DNA of 8,303 bases from Candidatus Nanohalarchaeota archaeon (GTDB taxonomy: Archaea; EX4484-52; B79-G9), in contig JAFCBV010000022.1 of assembly GCA_017610545.1 (NCBI GenBank), positions 1 to 8,303 on the forward strand, written 5' to 3'. Shown here piece after piece: positions 6,843 through 8,303 of this stretch. Made by a program: the position numbers and the translations under genes. How positions within the stretch are numbered: position 1 is the first letter of the stretch; each line of letters starts with the position of its first letter. The notes beneath the pieces were generated by a model, which saw nothing but the letters and a program-made list of their open reading frames with translations, was not told the DNA's origin and searched no databases.

Positions 6843-7475
6843 ATGAGCGTGCTTGAAAGCACATTAAGTAATTTAACAACAAGTGTTACTAATGGCATAC
6901 CAAATTTGATATATGCTATAATAATTCTCGTAGTAGGATATGCACTTGGTAGGGCTGTTGGAACAGTTGTTGAGAAGATTGTTGCAAGGAGCAAAGTGGA
7001 CTCCCATTTGAAAGAAAAAGAACAACTTTCATTTAGTTTGAGCAATGTTCTTGGCACGGTATCGAAGTGGGTATTGTATCTGATCTTTATGCAACAGGCA
7101 GCAGTACAACTCAATGTTGCGGCAATAAGCCAAAGCATAAATGAGATAATCAACTTCATACCAGGCGTTATCGGCGCAGTCGTCGTTTTAATTGCAAGCT
7201 ATGCAATTGCGATATACGTGAAAGAAGAAATAGTCGGCTCAAAAGGGCTGTACCAGAACATTATCGGAAAAGTTATTTTCTTCCTGATCGTGTACGTTGG
7301 TATTGCAACTGCTTTGCCGTTGATAGAGATTGATGCAGCACTAATAAACAATATTCTGCTGATACTAGTGGCATCAATGGGTCTTGGCCTTGCTATCGCG
7401 CTTGGTCTTGGTCTAAAGGACGCTGTAGCAGAACTCTCAAAAGGATATGTCAAGAAAACGAATAAAAAGCGTTGA
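6843..7475 (+). CDS. Membrane protein with conserved TM-helix repeats (small mechanosensitive-channel-like)
   Basis: This 210-aa integral membrane protein has about five hydrophobic helices, near residues 18-40, 70-88, 104-126, 142-162 and 170-192, with a basic C-terminal tail (KKTNKKR). The final helix, with GLGLAIALGLGLKDAVAEL, resembles the glycine/alanine-rich pore helix of MscS-type channels and the 'conserved TM helix' family (PF05552). The cytoplasmic beta-domain of true MscS is absent. Two halves look like an internal duplication: the segment starting SNVLGTVSKW (about residue 67) parallels that starting QNIIGKVIFF (about residue 138), each running through two helices. A role as a small channel or osmotic-response membrane protein is inferred from the family and is not proven. 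The gene has its own promoter and terminator, so it is probably monocistronic. The start at MSVLEST is set by the GGTGAT site. Confidence 0.85.
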   Translation: MSVLESTLSNLTTSVTNGIPNLIYAIIILVVGYALGRAVGTVVEKIVARSKVDSHLKEKEQLSFSLSNVLGTVSKWVLYLIFMQQAAVQLNVAAISQSINEIINFIPGVIGAVVVLIASYAIAIYVKEEIVGSKGLYQNIIGKVIFFLIVYVGIATALPLIEIDAALINNILLILVASMGLGLAIALGLGLKDAVAELSKGYVKKTNKKR

Positions 7476-7484
7476 TTTGATTTT

Positions 7485-7526
7485 TCCGGCGCAATGAAGA
7501 TTTGCGCCGGATTTCTTTTTCTTTTT
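7485..7526 (+). terminator. Hairpin plus T-tract terminator
   Basis: Ten bases after the membrane-protein stop, TCCGGCGCAA (7485-7494) pairs perfectly with TTGCGCCGGA (7502-7511) around a seven-base loop. A tract of T with two C interruptions follows to 7526. It separates the gene from the tRNA promoter. Archaeal termination depends mainly on the T-tract, so such a strong bacterial-style stem is notable. Confidence 0.8.
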
Positions 7527-7551
7527 GATTTTTCCCGGCATACCGTATTCT

Positions 7552-7560
7552 AATATAAAT
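7552..7560 (+). promoter_or_regulatory. TATA box of the tRNA-Gln gene
   Basis: AATATAAAT is centred about 28 bases before the tRNA 5' end. This is the expected spacing for transcription starting at or a few bases before the mature tRNA. Confidence 0.6.
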
Positions 7561-7583
7561 TTTTCTTCTAAAAGAACTCATAA

Positions 7584-7655
7584 AGCCCCGTGGTGTAATG
7601 GCAAGCATACTGGTCTTTGGAACCGGTGATCCAGGTTCGAATCCTGTCGGGGCTA
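7584..7655 (+). tRNA. tRNA-Gln (anticodon UUG)
   Basis: The 72-base gene folds as a full cloverleaf. The acceptor stem AGCCCCG pairs with CGGGGCT over 7 bp. The D arm is GTGT with GCAT, including G-U pairs, and contains the GG of the D loop. The anticodon stem CTGGT pairs with ACCGG around CTTTGGA, giving anticodon TTG at 7617-7619. The T arm has the loop TTCGAAT and four paired bases plus one C-T mismatch at the outer position (49-65). The discriminator is A and no CCA is encoded. TTG reads CAA (and by wobble CAG) glutamine codons. No intron is present. A run of five T at 7656-7660 immediately follows and probably ends transcription. Confidence 0.95.
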
Positions 7656-7657
7656 TT

Positions 7658-8117
7658 TTTGGCGATTAAGCCGCGCGAGGCATGCTCGCAAGTCCGCGCG
7701 AGCTGAATCGACCAAAAAGCTTGAAAAGCCCAACCAATTTCTTTTGTGGATTTTCATGATTTGCCTCATCAATAATTTAAAAGCGGCATGCTCACAATGC
7801 TTGCGAGGTGAACCACCAGAGAGCTTGAAAAGCCTAACCAACTACATTTGTGGAGTCTTGAAAACAGTTCACCAAAAGATGTTTTCGAGATGAACGTTGC
7901 CAATGGATTCATTTCATGATCTCGCGCCTTCATCCACTGCACGTCGCGCGAGACTGTACAGCGAGTCCGCAAACAGCAAGCTCGCAATGTTTGCGAGGCG
8001 AACCATCTAAACAGCTTGAAAAGCTTAACCAAAAGCAATAGTAGATTTTCATGATCTTTGGCGATTAAGCCGCGCGAGGCAAGTTCGCAAGTCCGCGCGA
8101 GCAAGTGCCACGCTAAC
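7658..8117. repeat. Cluster of degenerate modular repeats with GC-rich hairpins
   Basis: There are no convincing genes here. Module A, 7658-7703, recurs at 8057-8102 with 44 of 46 bases identical; each copy holds two CCGCGCGAG words and a hairpin-forming GCTCGC/GCGAGC pair. Module B, consensus AGCTTGAAAAGCYYAACCAA, occurs at 7718-7737, 7822-7841 and 8013-8032, with a decayed copy at about 7854-7879. It is preceded in the three good copies by a GCGAG-x-x-GAA-type stretch. Module C, like GTGGATTTTCATGAT, occurs at 7746-7760, about 7903-7922 and 8041-8056. A further pair, 7791-7815 and 7981-8005, matches at 22 of 25 bases; the second forms the hairpin CTCGCAA-tgt-TTGCGAG. Another 8-bp inverted repeat pairs 7920-7927 with 7946-7953. 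Spacing is irregular and there are no unique spacers, so it is not a CRISPR array. Open frames on the minus strand here merely follow the repeats. Confidence 0.8.
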
Positions 8118-8244
8118 CAACAAAGCATCGTGTGCTATGTTGAATCAATATAACTTCTAAACAACGTTTCTAAAAAAACACACAATTCTTATAACCCAAC
8201 TTTGACAGTTAAAGAGAAAATAGTTCTTAGTCAAGTATGAATTT
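8118..8244. other. AT-rich intergenic stretch without a recognised gene
   Basis: This stretch is AT-rich and lacks the repeat modules to its left. TTATAA at 8190-8195 is a possible TATA element that would start transcription near 8218, ahead of the possible gene at 8245. No RNA gene or complete ORF is seen. Confidence 0.4.
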
Positions 8245-8271
8245 ATGACAACACAAACCAAACTAAGAACT
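8222..8271. repeat. 10-bp inverted repeat flanking a possible start codon
   Basis: AGTTCTTAGT (8222-8231) and ACTAAGAACT (8262-8271) are perfect reverse complements separated by 30 bases. The ATG at 8245 lies in the interval. The pair could be a regulator-binding site or an RNA stem enclosing the start codon. A smaller hairpin, TTGTC-ctaca-GACAA, follows at 8280-8294. Confidence 0.6.
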
Positions 8272-8303
8272 TATGATATTTGTCCTACAGACAATATAAG
8301 TTT
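8245..8303 (+). CDS. Possible start of a partial gene running off the right edge
   Basis: An ATG at 8245 opens 19 codons (MTTQTKLRTYDICPTDNIS) without a stop to the window end. A TATA-like TTATAA at 8190-8195 would give a transcript start near 8218 and a leader of about 27 bases. There is no clear SD site. The peptide is not recognised. Support is limited to the open frame and the possible promoter, and the inverted repeat overlapping the start could regulate it. Confidence 0.3.
   Translation, partial: MTTQTKLRTYDICPTDNIS

Noticed and set aside
7658..8102. CRISPR array
   Set aside because: Repeat copies are diverged and unequal in length, spacing is irregular (about 104 and 191 bases for module B), and the intervals themselves contain repeats in place of unique spacers.
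7653..8128. Two minus-strand open frames (7653-7841 and 7769-8128) with similar WLGFSS and LFKL peptides
   Set aside because: Their similarity comes from reading the same DNA repeats. They overlap each other, one runs into the tRNA 3' end, and neither resembles a known protein or has a convincing start signal.
7584..8303. tRNA-associated attachment site of an integrated element
   Set aside because: No second copy of the tRNA 3' end is present in the window and no integrase is seen. An att site beyond the right edge cannot be excluded.

Overview
The window is archaeal. It encodes a clamp-loader (replication factor C) small subunit starting IWTEKYRPK. Several genes have a TATA-like element about 25 bases before the start codon, as in leaderless archaeal transcription. 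The SD-like sites are GGTG/GGTGAT type, and the tRNA gene has no encoded CCA. Base composition is moderately AT-rich. The lineage cannot be fixed from this window; short intergenic gaps and compact genes would fit many archaeal groups, including DPANN.

Minus strand, 1-2399: a secreted transglutaminase-like protein with a C-terminal beta-rich half is followed 11 bases later by a small single-cluster [4Fe-4S] ferredoxin, probably as one transcript. A further minus-strand gene may start at base 44 behind its own TATA-like element and run off the left edge.

Plus strand, 2417-6781: the RFC small subunit gene is divergent from the transglutaminase gene, with only a few dozen bases between them. 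Its 3' end carries a partial in-frame duplication with alternating inverted repeats. After a leaderless-type promoter comes a tightly coupled three-gene operon: (i) a GlmU/ST0452-like protein with a sugar-1-phosphate nucleotidyltransferase-like domain and a left-handed beta-helix acyltransferase-like domain, (ii) a HAD-family phosphatase-like protein, and (iii) a phosphoglucomutase/phosphomannomutase-family enzyme. Together they look like a sugar-nucleotide supply cassette (hexose-6-P to hexose-1-P to NDP-sugar, possibly UDP-GlcNAc). Several active-site positions in (i) and (iii) depart from the textbook motifs.

Plus strand, 6782-7655: a strong TATA element drives a five-helix membrane protein resembling the conserved TM-helix repeats of small mechanosensitive-channel-like proteins. 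The gene ends in a perfect 10-bp hairpin plus T-tract. A tRNA-Gln(UUG) gene with its own TATA box follows.

7656-8303: no convincing complete gene. The first ~450 bases are a cluster of degenerate, modular repeats with several GC-rich hairpins and many CGCGCGAG words in AT-rich surroundings. The last ~190 bases are AT-rich, with a 10-bp inverted repeat around a possible gene start at 8245 that runs off the right edge. The repeat cluster is the part least explained by known features.
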